Source: Canna indica
Taxonomy: Eukaryota > Streptophyta > Magnoliopsida > Zingiberales > Cannaceae
Direction of reading: 5' to 3'
Length of the DNA: 64,000 bases
Assembly (NCBI GenBank): GCA_034359265.1
Contig: CP136898.1
Span: forward strand, 42,307,501 to 42,371,500
The notes beneath the pieces are model-generated. The model saw nothing but the letters and a program-made list of their open reading frames with translations. It searched no databases and was not told the DNA's origin. Below, one piece after another: positions 54,701-64,000 of the stretch. Numbering within the stretch: the stretch's first letter is position 1; every line of letters starts with the position of its first letter. The translations under genes and the position numbers were made by a program.

Positions 54701-56314
54701 GTACTCTGGTTTTTTGATGATGGCCTGCTTGAGTCTGTTTGTTCCATTTTCTGCATCAATTAAATTACTGGCTCAAAATCATAGTGTTTCACAATTAAAA
54801 TGAATAGTCACTAATACAAAAGTAACAAAAGGTCGATAATAAAATCAGCAAAATAGTACATGCACTGAACCACTTTAACATGTAATAACAAAATCAGCAA
54901 AAAGATACTAAAGCTATGGAGGCCACCCATTGCCGTCCTCTCGACTCAGGACCATTTGCCGAGCACATCAAATGACTTTCATGAAACCCGCAGGTAGTAT
55001 AACTAAGATATGAGGCAAATCAACAATAGGCAAATTAAGTAAAAATGAAGAAGGTTAGAAGAAGAATAAAAATAGGAAATGAAGGATAACTAGATTACAT
55101 ATGCTTAAATCTCAAAGTTTTCACTATAAACCCATCAAACCATGAATATATATTAGTTACATATGATTATGCAAAATGTTCCTAGCTCTTGTTGTGTCAA
55201 AATTATAAAAGGAGAGAAAATATCATAATCCAACAACAAACATTTGGCTAATTTACCTATGAGAAAACTTGAATACAAATGCTATCAGGTAAAAATACCA
55301 GCCAGATAATGTTACACTTCAGTTCCAATGACAAATTTCTAGACCAACATAGTGAAAACAACAAAATATATTTAGGGGGAAAATGTGAAAAGGAGTAACC
55401 AGGATCACAAGGAGATCAATCAAATAGATGGGAAAAACTACCTGAGCAAAAGCAGTGCAAAGTGATGATCGTATATAAGCATCAATTTTGGTACGAGCAA
55501 TATCACTTTCTTCTCTCCTCTTATGGCGATCTTCATTGGAAATTTCTTCAGCGAGTGTTGTTGCAGCTGTCACTGCCAAAGAGACAATGATTTCCATAGA
55601 TTCTATGTTTCTAGGATTGAATGTATCATGGTAAGCAAGAAGCCTTTGCTCTGTCCAATCCATGATAAAGCTCAATGTTGAACTCAAAACTTTCGAATAT
55701 ATTGAATTTTGTGTTACTTTTGCATCTTTAGCAACTTCAATTAATTGATTATTAGCTGCAAATAGCAGATCAAATTCAACTTGTCCAGTAGTAATGAACT
55801 TATGAAACAAGATCCACATAAAGCAAAGATTATGAAACATTTGATTTACTCCAAGGACGGTCCATGTCTTCTTAATCATCTCTAAAACTTCATCTATTTC
55901 ATCAACTACTAATCCTTCCTCACTGCTACTGTTAAAACAACATTCCAAGAGAGTTGAATAAAGGTGAACATTAAGAGGAAAACCATCTGCCCAGTGGCAT
56001 GTATCTGAACCAAATCCATCTTTAGATCTGTAAGCAAGTGGCATCACAGCACTGCACAGAACCTGCATTGATTCTGAGTTTTTTCCAGTCTCAACAGGCC
56101 TGTCTGAAGCTCCATGCATAAATTGACAAAGCCTTTGTGATGCAGCACCAGATTTGTCTAAGGGTAGAAAAGGGTGGAGTAGTAATCCGGCCTCAAGAAC
56201 CTTTAAATTTCTAGTTTTCCAGCATTCATATTCTTGTTGATCAGGAAAATCTGAAGCCTTGAACTGCTGCAGCAATTCTAATGGTAAAACCATAGACTCA
56301 GCACGCTTCCCTAG
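51760..56314 (-). CDS. DUF810 / unc-13 (MUN domain) protein, C-terminal exons
   Basis: Plant DUF810 family, which includes the MUN-domain protein PATROL1 needed for delivery of proton ATPase to the plasma membrane; a vesicle tethering or priming role is inferred. Minus-strand exons 56314-55442, 54750-54301, 52933-52744 and 52679-51760 join in frame to 810 residues and a stop. Motifs in order: LGKRAESMVLPLELLQQFK, CHWADGFPLNVHLY, VLSILAKQIGDLASKEKQLF, WHPLAAGVAVATLH, EWVDRNLQRE, LPIPMH, AKSGCG, CVRINSLYYIR, ASFDGFLLVLLAGGPSR, LPLFRTDTESL and the C-terminal FLKKTYNLPKKL. Family members are usually near 1,000 residues or more, so the N-terminal exons are missing. Upstream of 56315 lie about 0.8 kb of unrecognised sequence, then a gypsy element. 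Either the remaining exons lie beyond the window or the gene is truncated. The wording fits the At2g33420-like subgroup from memory. Confidence 0.88.
53043..53483 (+). mobile_element. Possible TRIM in a DUF810 intron
   Basis: A 118-base segment 53043-53160 (TGTTAGAACTTATT to CTCTTAGCA) is partly repeated at about 53362-53483, sharing TTAGTTGTAAACTT and TGGTAGAGGAGGG. Directly after the first copy, TGATATCCAAGCC (53161-53173) resembles the TGGTATCAGAGCC primer site at 10 of 13 positions. This layout fits a terminal-repeat retrotransposon in miniature, diverged. No target duplication was confirmed. Confidence 0.45.
53484..54300. other. Rest of the DUF810 intron
   Basis: AT-rich intron sequence between the exons at 52933 and 54301; nothing else recognised. 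The next intron (54751-55441) is likewise featureless. Confidence 0.6.
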
Positions 56315-57089
56315 CTGTTTGCAAAGGTAGAAGGATAAAAGCAGATTCTTGAATATCATGATTAAAATCAATTTAAAGTCTTTTTCTGAAAGAATGAGAA
56401 ACACTAGGAAGAACTATGGCATTGCTAATCAGAGCACCTGGAATCTCACCATAGTGGATGTACATACAAAATTACAAACCCCCATTAACTTTCATGAAAT
56501 GAACTAAAGAACCATTGTGATGAGTCTGATGACGCAATGCTTTTTTATCACATTCTGGAGTAAAACTGAAATAATGAACATAATGAACTAATTTTAATTC
56601 CAGATAAAATTATAATTGGAAGCAGATTATTCTTGCAAATAGACGGACAAATGTAGGATAATTTAAGTTATAAGTCATGACTATCTTTATAGGTAATACA
56701 ATGTTTTGAGTTGTTATACAAGCAACAAGCCCGCCAAATGACTTTGATGGTTGCCATGGGCTGAATACTGCTATGCTACAATACAGAACACCACTAAGCC
56801 CTTAAAACCTCACTATTTAAAGTTGTCTACAGTCGTGTGCTGCCTCATCTTCTCTCTTACACTTTGGTTTCTTCCTGCTTTGTAGCAATTAATTTGGAAC
56901 ACCGTAGTCGTCGTTAGGTGCTCAATCTATAGCGTAACATGCAGAGGTTAATTTCGAGGTGGGCGATCTTGTTCTGCTACATCTCCATCCATATCGCCAA
57001 CTTTCCCTTGTTCAGTGATGTCCATAGATGCTCATCCCCATGTATATGAATTGTTGATGCATTAGCAACGTAGCATATGAACTTGTTCC
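56315..57089. other. Sequence upstream of the first visible DUF810 exon
   Basis: AT-rich, presumably intron, on the minus strand leading to the acceptor TTTGCAAACAG at 56325-56315. I found no upstream DUF810 exon here. Confidence 0.5.
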
Positions 57090-59270
57090 TACCTGAGAGA
57101 CGGGGGTCTTCTGGTCCGATTCGACGTCTCTCCTTGTCTGGCTCAATGTTGGCGGGGGGTGACCTGCAAAAGACACTCTACGCCCAAGTTAGGGTGACTC
57201 CAAGGTGGAGGTTTATGAAATTGAAACTTGGATTACATGAGGCATGTTGTGTCTGTATATATTACAGGTGGAGGTGATCATGTTGCTCGATAATCTCGCT
57301 AGGATTGTTGCTTGGAATGGATCAAGGTCAATCCCGTAGATGGCGGGTTTACGATGGTATGTCCTTTGTGATAAGGAAGGATGTGGGAGTGATGGGGCGT
57401 GGTCCCCCGGGAGGGGCCGCGTGGTCCAATTTAGGGTGAGTGATGGGGCGTTGTTGGGTCTAGTTCAACCGGGCCCAATAGTTCTAGTCCAGTCCAAAAC
57501 CCCCGAGCTCGGTCGGAGTCTGAAGGACTGTATGTCGAGCTCTTAATTTAGTTTTTGTCCTTTGACATTTTTGAGGAATTCTCTGGAGGGCTGTGTTGGA
57601 TGGCCTGGGGGAGGGCTGAGCTAAGTATTGCTTTGAAGCGTTTGATCGTAGAGTTTTGAATCAGATGACCAAGGAGGCCTTTTCGAGGTAGGTAGCAGCA
57701 GGGGCCGGGTTGAAGGAGACGGCTGGGAAAGCTGGGCTTTGGAGCAATTATGCATATCAGATTGGAGCAGGAGGGGCTATAAAGGCCGTAAACGTGGCTG
57801 CTGGAGCTTGGGGCGAGTAGATGGTCGTGGAGACCAGGCTGAAGTGGGGCGAGTAGATGGTCGTGGCCTCATCTTGAGGTAAGTTGAGTCGGCGCATTTT
57901 TTGCCGCGTTTGTTCTCTCGTCTCCTAGGCTTTTGTGCCTCGTATGGTAGCTTTCTGCCGCAGGACCTTCTCTCTCTTTGTGGCATCTTCGGATTGGTTC
58001 TTTGTCCCTTCGGTTTAAGAGGTGATCATGGCGGAAAAGGCGCTTGTACGTGCTTTGTTATTTCCTGAGAGGTTGTCTCCCTGTTGTTTGTTCAGATGGC
58101 CTAGATTTGTCTCTAGTGTGATCGTTGGTCTTTCAATGAGGGGTTTATCGCCCCTATGCCTGTAAGACATTTTTTCTTTTCTGCTTCCAGGTGGAGCCAT
58201 TTGGCTTGGCTCGAGTCAAGTTTGTAAGTATGGTTGGGTGGAGCTTCCAAGCTTGTCGGATTCCAGAGGACTGCTTACCGAGCTCTAAGTGATGTCGGCT
58301 TATAACCTTTGGCTATCATATGCAGCATGCGCGACTTTTTATGCAATGCTTCGTTATCCGAGCTAGATGTGATATTTACAAGGAAGAGGAGGGGCTCTTC
58401 CAAACGTTTGCCTTTAGTATGGCAGATCTGTCTTGACAGGGAAGTAATTGTGAGTAAAACATCCGGTAAGCGATTTTCAAGGCATTTGAACACCACTGTG
58501 AATTGATGGGACTACTCATCGGAGTGGCAACTCTTTGTTTGGGTTTTATAAATAGTGCCGTGCATGTTGCATATTTTGGAAAGCATATATGGAGTGGAAG
58601 GTTTCGAGGATCATCATCCCTCCGGGGGTTGTTTTGGTCTTGTTGGCGAATGGTTCGCCAGTCGCCGTGGGTTTGTACCATCGGGCTTAAGAGGAGGGTA
58701 GACGATGAGAGGCCCGTTGTGAGTTCGCTTAGCCGGGCTTATGCCGGGGGCGCTTCCCTCGTTGCTTACTTAGGGAAGGCGTTGTACAGACGTGTGGGTA
58801 GCCTTTTTGTCTGGTTAGAAGCTTATCTGCAGTTTCGTGTCCCCTCGACAATCTGAACTGGGTAGGTTCGTGCTGTTAGGGCTTCCACTTCTTGTTGTCT
58901 CGTCCGTCCGGCCCTTCATAATCCTCCTGCGGCCTTTGGGAGGTTCGACCAAGTCTGCGTACAGAGTTACATCCTGATAGCAGATCTCAAGAACTGGGAA
59001 TTCCACAGGCATGACTTGGTTTGATGTTGTTAATGGCACCTTGGTCGAAGTGCTCTTCAAACCGCTTCGTCGGTGTATCTTTGTAATTTGTCTTTCGACT
59101 TGTAGACTAATCTCTATGATTTTGTAAATGTACATATTCCTTCGTGGATCTTTGTGAATAAGGAGGATTTTCCAGCTTCTATCCTTTATGTATTTTAGAC
59201 GATTTTGCTTAGCTACTTAATCGATGTAAATTTGAATGGGGCGTTGGGGCCAATTTTGCGAAAGGTTCGG
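57090..59270 (-). other. Downstream LTR and 3' part of the Tat-like element
   Basis: Begins with the LTR edge described for the whole element. The other boundary of the LTR is not evident because most of the partner LTR lies outside the window. No gene is recognised; the several open stretches do not resemble proteins. Confidence 0.5.
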
Positions 59271-59575
59271 AGACTAGAGGTGGTAGCTCTAGAGCCAAGG
59301 ATCGTGCTCAGGGGGTCCAACCTAGCTCGCCGAGGAGCATAGAGGCGCTGAGGCCAAAGGTAGCTGCATGGTAGCCGAGAACTACACTCGAGAGTTCAGG
59401 CCGAGCTCGCCGAGGAGCGTAAGGTGGAATCGCTCGTGAGGGGTTATGTAGAGACGCTGAGGCCAAAGGTAGCGGCGTGGTAGCTGAGGACTGCACTCGG
59501 GGGTTCGGGCCGAGCTCACCGAGGAGCGTAAAGCGGAACCACGCGCGAGGAGTTTATGTAGAGGCATTGAGGCTT

Positions 59576-60281
59576 GAGCATAGTTGTAAATGGCGCAAGG
59601 CACACAAAGACGCAAAGGGCTCTTGGAGCCATAGCGCAAGGCGCAAGGTTACGGCGCGCGCCATAACGAGACGAGGCGCAAAAATAAAATATAATTATAA
59701 AATATATTTTGTACATAAAAATATATATTTCCATATATATATTTCTACATGTGTATATATATATATATACACATGGTTTAAAATAATTTTTTTTTGTTTT
59801 TGCTGTTAAAAATAACTCCAATAACACATAATTGATCAAAAAATACTTAAATTTAATATTCAAATGTCAAATACATGAATACAATATTTTAAATCCGGGC
59901 CCAAACGACATTTTGCGTCATACCTGTTGGGATGTGTGGCGACTGATTTGCCCTAGCCCTCTTATGTTGCGCTACGCAGAGTCTTCGGCGGTCCCGCCGA
60001 TTAGCAGGCAGGGGTCAAGGGGGCAACGCCCCCTGCCAGGGGTGTGGGGGCGGAGCCCCCGGAGATTCTTTTGGGCTCTTTGGGTTGTGGACCGATTTTT
60101 CAAAAATTTTGGGTGCCTTAAGTTAGCTTAGGGCACCCGGCGCCACACATGAGTGTAGCGCATATGGCGCGTGCCTCGCGCTTGGGCTGAGGCGCGCGCC
60201 AAGGCCCTCGAGGCGTTAGGTTAGCACCTTGGGGAAAAATGGAGCGAGGGCCTGCGCCTGTGTGCACCCCGTGCCATTTCA
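59576..60281. mobile_element. Probable hAT-like insertion in the repeat array
   Basis: Lies between TTGAGGCT and TTGGGCTT, a likely imperfect 8-base duplication. The ends carry TTGTAAATGGCGC and GTGCCATTTCAAAC in inverted orientation. The interior has many GGCGCAAGGC/GCGCC motifs, an AT microsatellite (59752-59772) and two GC hairpins (60029-60062). Boundaries are approximate. Confidence 0.45.
60029..60062. other. Two adjacent GC hairpins
   Basis: GGGGGCAACGCCCCC and GGGGGCGGAGCCCCC, each a 6-base perfect stem with a 3-base loop, separated by a short spacer. Similar GGGGGCGGAGCCCCC motifs occur in some plant LTRs. Function unknown. Confidence 0.7.
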
Positions 60282-60480
60282 AACATTGGGCTTTAGGTAG
60301 CGGCGTGATAGCCAAGGATTGCACTCGAAGGTTCGAGCCGAGCTCGCCGAGGAGCGTCAGGCGGAATCGCGCGCGAGGAGTTTATATAGAGGCGCTGGAG
60401 CCAGAGTACGCGTGGCAGTCGAGGACCAGACTCAGTGAAAACCGAGCTCGCGAGGAGCGCACTTGGGGTCGTTGAGGGCG

Positions 60481-60820
60481 TGAGAGCCCAGATTAGGTAC
60501 TAAGGCCGGCGAGCCAGACCGGTGAAGACCGGGTTATGGTCGCTGCGTGAGATGCTTGGGTTGCTGGAGCCGAATACCAGACCCGAAGGAGGAAATCCGT
60601 TCTTTAGAGGTTTTGGGTCGAGTTCGTATGTGGAGCCTTGAGCAAGTTTCAAGTAAAGTGTTTGTTAACGCAGCGAGATTGCTTTAATGGTTCGTGATCA
60701 TTCATAGAGAGAAAATGCGAGAAATATAACTTTATTTGAGTAGTAGAGAAATTGTACGTATGGGGAAAGTGCTCTTTTCTGAGCTTTATTGGTAGTTTGA
60801 TCTCGCCTAGAGTTCTTTTC
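60481..60820. other. Non-coding part of the Tat-like element
   Basis: Lies between the tandem repeats and the protease remnant; this is where reverse transcriptase should begin on the minus strand, but no RT motif is seen. Confidence 0.5.
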
Positions 60821-62565
60821 AAGAGTTGAGCCGGGGTTGCTTCTGCATGTCTCGTCCTGAGCTTGGTTCGGGATTTTCGGCCGGCTGTTTGTTCTTGTCC
60901 CTGGGAAGTGCTTGCGGGCCGATAGGTGTATTCCTTGGTTTGGCCGCCTTTGGTTTGAAGCATTCATTGTAACACCACCGGACTTCCTTCTGATCGGCAT
61001 GTAATACTCCTACCACTGTCTTTGAGATAAGAAACTTTACTACTAGATAAGGAGTAGATACGACAACCCTAGAGTGTTTAAGGACGATCGTCCCAAGATC
61101 GGACTGGGATGTTGATGATGAGATAATGCACTTTGATCGTCTTTGTTTTAGGCCGAGAATCGAATGTCGTCCTCAACAATATGGCTCCACGGACATCGAC
61201 CCTCTCTCCTGAGAAACCCACCAGGTCTCCTTTGCAAGGTGTGAGCGAGGCTTCTGTCAATTGCATTTTCTCAAAGGTAGAGTAGAAAAGAATGTCGGTC
61301 GAGCTCCCTTAGTCGACAAGAACCTTCTTAACGATAAAATTTCCTGCAATCACGGAAATAACGACCAGATCGTGTAGGTTCTGATCAGTGCCTTGGAAGT
61401 CAAATTCGTAGAACGATATTACCGGAGTTTTGGGGATAGGTCGACGTGGGCGAACGGCGTTGTAGACTGTCATGATTGCCCGAAGAGACCTTTTCCTAGC
61501 CGAGCTTGACTCCCCGCCTCTCGCGAATCCGCTGGCGATATAGTCGATTACCGCTCGGGGCTCGTTAGCTTGACTGCGCTCCTTTTGGGACCTTGGGGGT
61601 GTTCAACTTCGCTGTCGAGGGTCACGACTCCTGCTCTAACCTCTCTCTTTCTTGTGAAGATATTTATCAAGGTGTCCTGTGCTAACTAAGTCTTCTAGCT
61701 GATCTCCTAGCATTACAAACTCCTCGGTAGTATGTTCGTAGGTGTCATGGTATGCACACTTCTTGCTCATGTCGGCGTTTGGTGGCAACTTTTGTTTTCC
61801 TGCATTGATGGGGTATTTGATGAGCTTCAAGTGATAGATGTCCCGGAGGAAAGTTTCTTTCTTGGCGTTGAGAGGAGTGTCTTCCGAAACGGGCACTTGG
61901 GCGAGGTGGTGACCTTGGCCTTCTGTCATTTCCCCGTTCATGTCAGTTGCAGTCTTCAGTCCTTCTATCTTCCTTTTGGGACCTTTTGGCCTCAATTGAG
62001 TGTTTGATATTCTTCCGGTCAATCTTTTTTGCTTCTCATTGATCTTCCATTTTTATAAAACCCGCCGCTTTTTCCTGAAATTCGGCCATGTCTTTAGGCT
62101 CGATTAAGGTGATCTGGTCGGCGAAAGGCTCGGGTTTCAGCTCGTGTTGGATGCAGAAAAGCTCGTGTTGGGGATGTCGGACGCTTTGGCGTGGTACCTG
62201 TATTCTCTTAGGGGCTCATGCTGCCCCTGCCTGATATAGTGTAGGGCTGCTCTTATTTTGTGGTATACCCGCGATGTGGTGAATCGTCGGAGGAAGACAT
62301 GGGAAAGGTCGTCGAAGGAGTGAACTGATCCCGGCGGGAGGGAGGCGAACCATAATAGGGCAGTTTTCCCTAGGAAGATCGAAAAGGCTTTACAGAGCGC
62401 GGAGTCGGTTGCTCTATGATAGAGCATCGCGGTTCGAAATGTTGTTAGGTGCAGCGCGGGATCTCCTGTTCCGTCGTAGGGTGTCAAGGTAGTGGGTTGC
62501 TCACTTCTTTCTGAGTGGTTGGTCTCTACATGTTCTGAGCGGCAACGTTCGCGTTCGACCAAGGG
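60821..62565 (-). pseudogene. Tat-like gag-protease remnant
   Basis: Minus strand. Gag from about 62562: PTTLTPYDGTGDPALHL, LCKAFSIFLGKTALLWFASL, PPGSVHSFDDLSHVFLRRF and EPLREYRYH, typical of gypsy gag. 62022-61636 reads KKCAYHDTYEHTTEEF, the CxxHxxxGHxTEEC-type block, with two positions changed. Protease at about 61310-61080: VD-stop-GSSTDILFYSTF (a stop replaces the residue after the catalytic D), then GDLVGFSGERVDVRG and KTIKVHYLI. 61016-60900 reads GVLHADQKEVRWCYNE, the linker before RT. Pol is then missing. Stops and frameshifts make it non-functional. Confidence 0.8.
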
Positions 62566-62858
62566 CTACCCCTGAGGTCGCGCTGGTGTCTCGACTTGTG
62601 CCGCCGATTGTTGATTTTGTGCTTCTAACTCGTTTTCTCGTTGTTGGGGCTCTTCGGGGAGAAGGGGGCTGGTATTAGAGCGTCGCTCCTCGTTGTTTCA
62701 ACATCACCAGGCTACGGACGATCGTCGTCGTTGGCGTGCAGCGGCGGTCGCTTGGCTCCGGGTTCCAACCATTGTGGGGGAGGTAAGTTTTACTCATCCC
62801 CACGATGGGCCCCAGATGTTCTTGTCTGAGAGTCAGGGGTCTTCCGGTCCGATTTGGT

Positions 62859-63989
62859 TAGTGTTATTAATGGCGGATGGCGGCTCATGGCGGAAAGCCA
62901 AAAATCCACCATACAGATATGGTGGATGGCGTTGCGGTCAATGGCGGAAGCATGGCAGCTGTATGTATATATATATATACACACACAACTACAACTAAGC
63001 AGTAAGCAGGTGAATGAGAAGTTTAAACATCAACATTTTCAGAAATTTTAAAAAAGTTGAATGAGAAGTTCTCATTCAAATGATCGAAAGAAAACTGAAA
63101 TGAATGAAACAAGAAAAAAAAAAGAAAACATAAAGAGAAAACTGAAACTGAAATGATCAAATGATCAAATGAAAGAAAAAAAAACAAGAGAAAAAATATA
63201 CTTTCTGAAGTAAAAAAAAAAAAAAGAATGAACAAAACAGATTAATAGAAGTGAAAAACTGAAAAAAATGAAAAAAAAAAAAGAAACAAAAACAGATCAG
63301 AGATATTAAAAAAAGTAAAGAAAAGAAGTATGAAAGAAAAAGAAAAAAAAAAGAACTGAACAGAAGTAAAAAAAAGGAGCAGCAAGCCAGCAAATAAAAA
63401 AGAAAGAGGGAAAAAAACAAGAAAAAAAAAGAAGTAAAGAAAAAAAATCGAAAAGAAACAGGAAAAAACAAGAAAACAGAAAGAGAAAATGGAAAAAAAA
63501 AAGAAAACAAGAAAAAAAAAAGAAAACAAAAACAGGAAAAAAGAAAAGAAAACAGAAATAAAATCGAAAGAAGCTAGAAAAACAAGAAATAATCTAAAAA
63601 AACAAGAAAAAAATAATGATATGAAGAAGAGAAGTGAATGGCAGAGAAATACCTTAAAAAACAGTGAAAACTGCTATTTTTTTCCACCGGAGTGCCGGAG
63701 CTAGTCGCCGGATTTCGTCGCCAGAGTGGAGCAGCTGGTGGTGGAGAACTTTTCAAATGGGAGCAGCCGCCAGCTTCACTAGATGACTAGGGTTTTAATT
63801 TTAACCATTCTTACATAATTACAAAAACACCCTTAGTTTTTTTTTTTTTTAAAAAAGGATGTGGCGCCATTTCCACCATGGCGGATAGCGGGCGCCACAC
63901 GCCGCCTGGCAAAAACCGCAACAATGCGGTTTTCTGCGTGGCGGATTTGTCAAAATCCGCCATGCCATGGCCGCTATTTGACAACGCTG
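62859..63989. mobile_element. hAT-type non-autonomous element, 1,131 bp
   Basis: Imperfect inverted termini TAGTGTTATTAATGGCGG and CCGCTATTTGACAACGCTG, flanked by a perfect 8-base duplication GATTTGGT (62851-62858, 63990-63997). Subterminal regions repeat ATGGCGGA / TCCGCCAT motifs (62873-62955 and 63860-63985). No transposase. The middle is a long purine-rich tract. Confidence 0.85.
63040..63660 (+). repeat. Purine-rich tract inside the hAT element
   Basis: About 600 bases almost entirely of A and G on the plus strand (GAAAAAAAAAGAAAACA-type), with A runs up to 13. Open frames on the opposite strand encode only F/L/S-rich peptides and are compositional artefacts. Confidence 0.9.
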
Positions 63990-64000
63990 GATTTGGTGTC

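Larger units (their letters stand above)
59270..60480. repeat. About 110-bp tandem repeats, interrupted
   Basis: Units with CCGAGCTCGCCGAGGAGCGT at about 59402, 59511 (one change) and 60338, and a shorter diverged one near 59323 and 60445, accompanied by GCTGAGGCCAAAGGTAGC. The run is broken by an insertion at about 59576-60281. Confidence 0.75.
57090..64000 (-). mobile_element. Ty3/gypsy Tat-like element, minus strand, deleted pol
   Basis: The downstream LTR edge at 57090 (TACCTGAGAGACGGGGGTCT) matches the upstream LTR edge at 62823 (TGTCTGAGAGTCAGGGGTCT); the match continues past the hAT element at 62859-63989 (GATTTGGTGTC against GATTCGACGTC). Between them, on the minus strand, lie gag and protease remnants but no reverse transcriptase, RNase H or integrase. 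A GGGGCCCATCGTGGGG segment beside the upstream LTR resembles the usual Tat primer-site region. The right end lies beyond the window. Confidence 0.78.
62823..64000 (-). repeat. Upstream LTR edge of the Tat-like element (split)
   Basis: LTR bases 62823-62858 and 63990-64000 flank the hAT-type element. The rest lies outside the window. Confidence 0.65.

Noticed and set aside
60649..61016. Independent small genes in the Tat-like element
   Set aside because: The recognisable motif (ADQKEVRWCY) is the protease-RT linker of the gypsy polyprotein.
63023..63704. Long open frames in the purine-rich tract (F/L/S-rich or K-rich peptides)
   Set aside because: Pure composition effect of a poly-purine tract inside a transposon.

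Overview
The window looks like plant nuclear DNA. It has intron-containing plant genes (a WSD-type wax ester synthase/diacylglycerol acyltransferase and a DUF810 unc-13-like protein) in AT-rich, transposon-packed intergenic DNA. The WSD first exon is much more GC-rich than its introns, a pattern common in monocots, but I cannot name the species. Nothing suggests bacterial, organellar or viral origin.

Layout. 1-7320: the 3' parts of two CACTA (En/Spm) transposons from different families. 7321-8226: a decayed copy of the 5' end of the WSD gene. 8227-33078: one LINE, broken into pieces by later insertions. These are two small hAT-type elements (7599-8090 just outside the LINE, 8531-8819 inside it), a GC-rich insert with a solo LTR (10058-11789), a minus-strand CACTA (12464-23175) that itself holds a second CACTA (15984-21835), and a Copia element (24526-32398) whose 3' LTR holds a third CACTA (29017-32169). 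The inner CACTA at 15984-21835 carries exons that read as splicing factor SF3B4, and one of those exons is split by a Harbinger-type element (17638-18971). Most levels were confirmed by target-site duplications, and several by the reading frame rejoining when the insert is removed.

33358-37923: the WSD gene, four exons, apparently intact, with a 23-serine tract and a MULE-type MITE in intron 1. 38335-42741: fragments of a CACTA, a minus-strand Ty3/gypsy element and another CACTA fused together. 44965-48755: a complete-looking non-autonomous LTR element whose interior is three sets of tandem repeats. 49186-50180: a hAT-type element containing duplicated tRNA-like Pol III box pairs. 50340-51090: a LINE RNase H remnant. 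51760-56314: the last four recognised coding exons of a DUF810 gene on the minus strand. 57090-64000: a minus-strand Ty3/gypsy Tat-like element that keeps gag and protease but lacks reverse transcriptase, with a hAT-type element in its upstream LTR.

Only two host genes are supported: WSD (cuticular wax ester or triacylglycerol synthesis) and DUF810 (MUN-domain trafficking). All else is transposon sequence or unassigned DNA. The most unusual items are the CACTA carrying SF3B4 exons, the GC-rich minisatellite in the Harbinger element, and the tandem-repeat LTR element. I saw no clear sign of a wholly new system; the transposon nest and its captured or expanded cargo are what merit follow-up.
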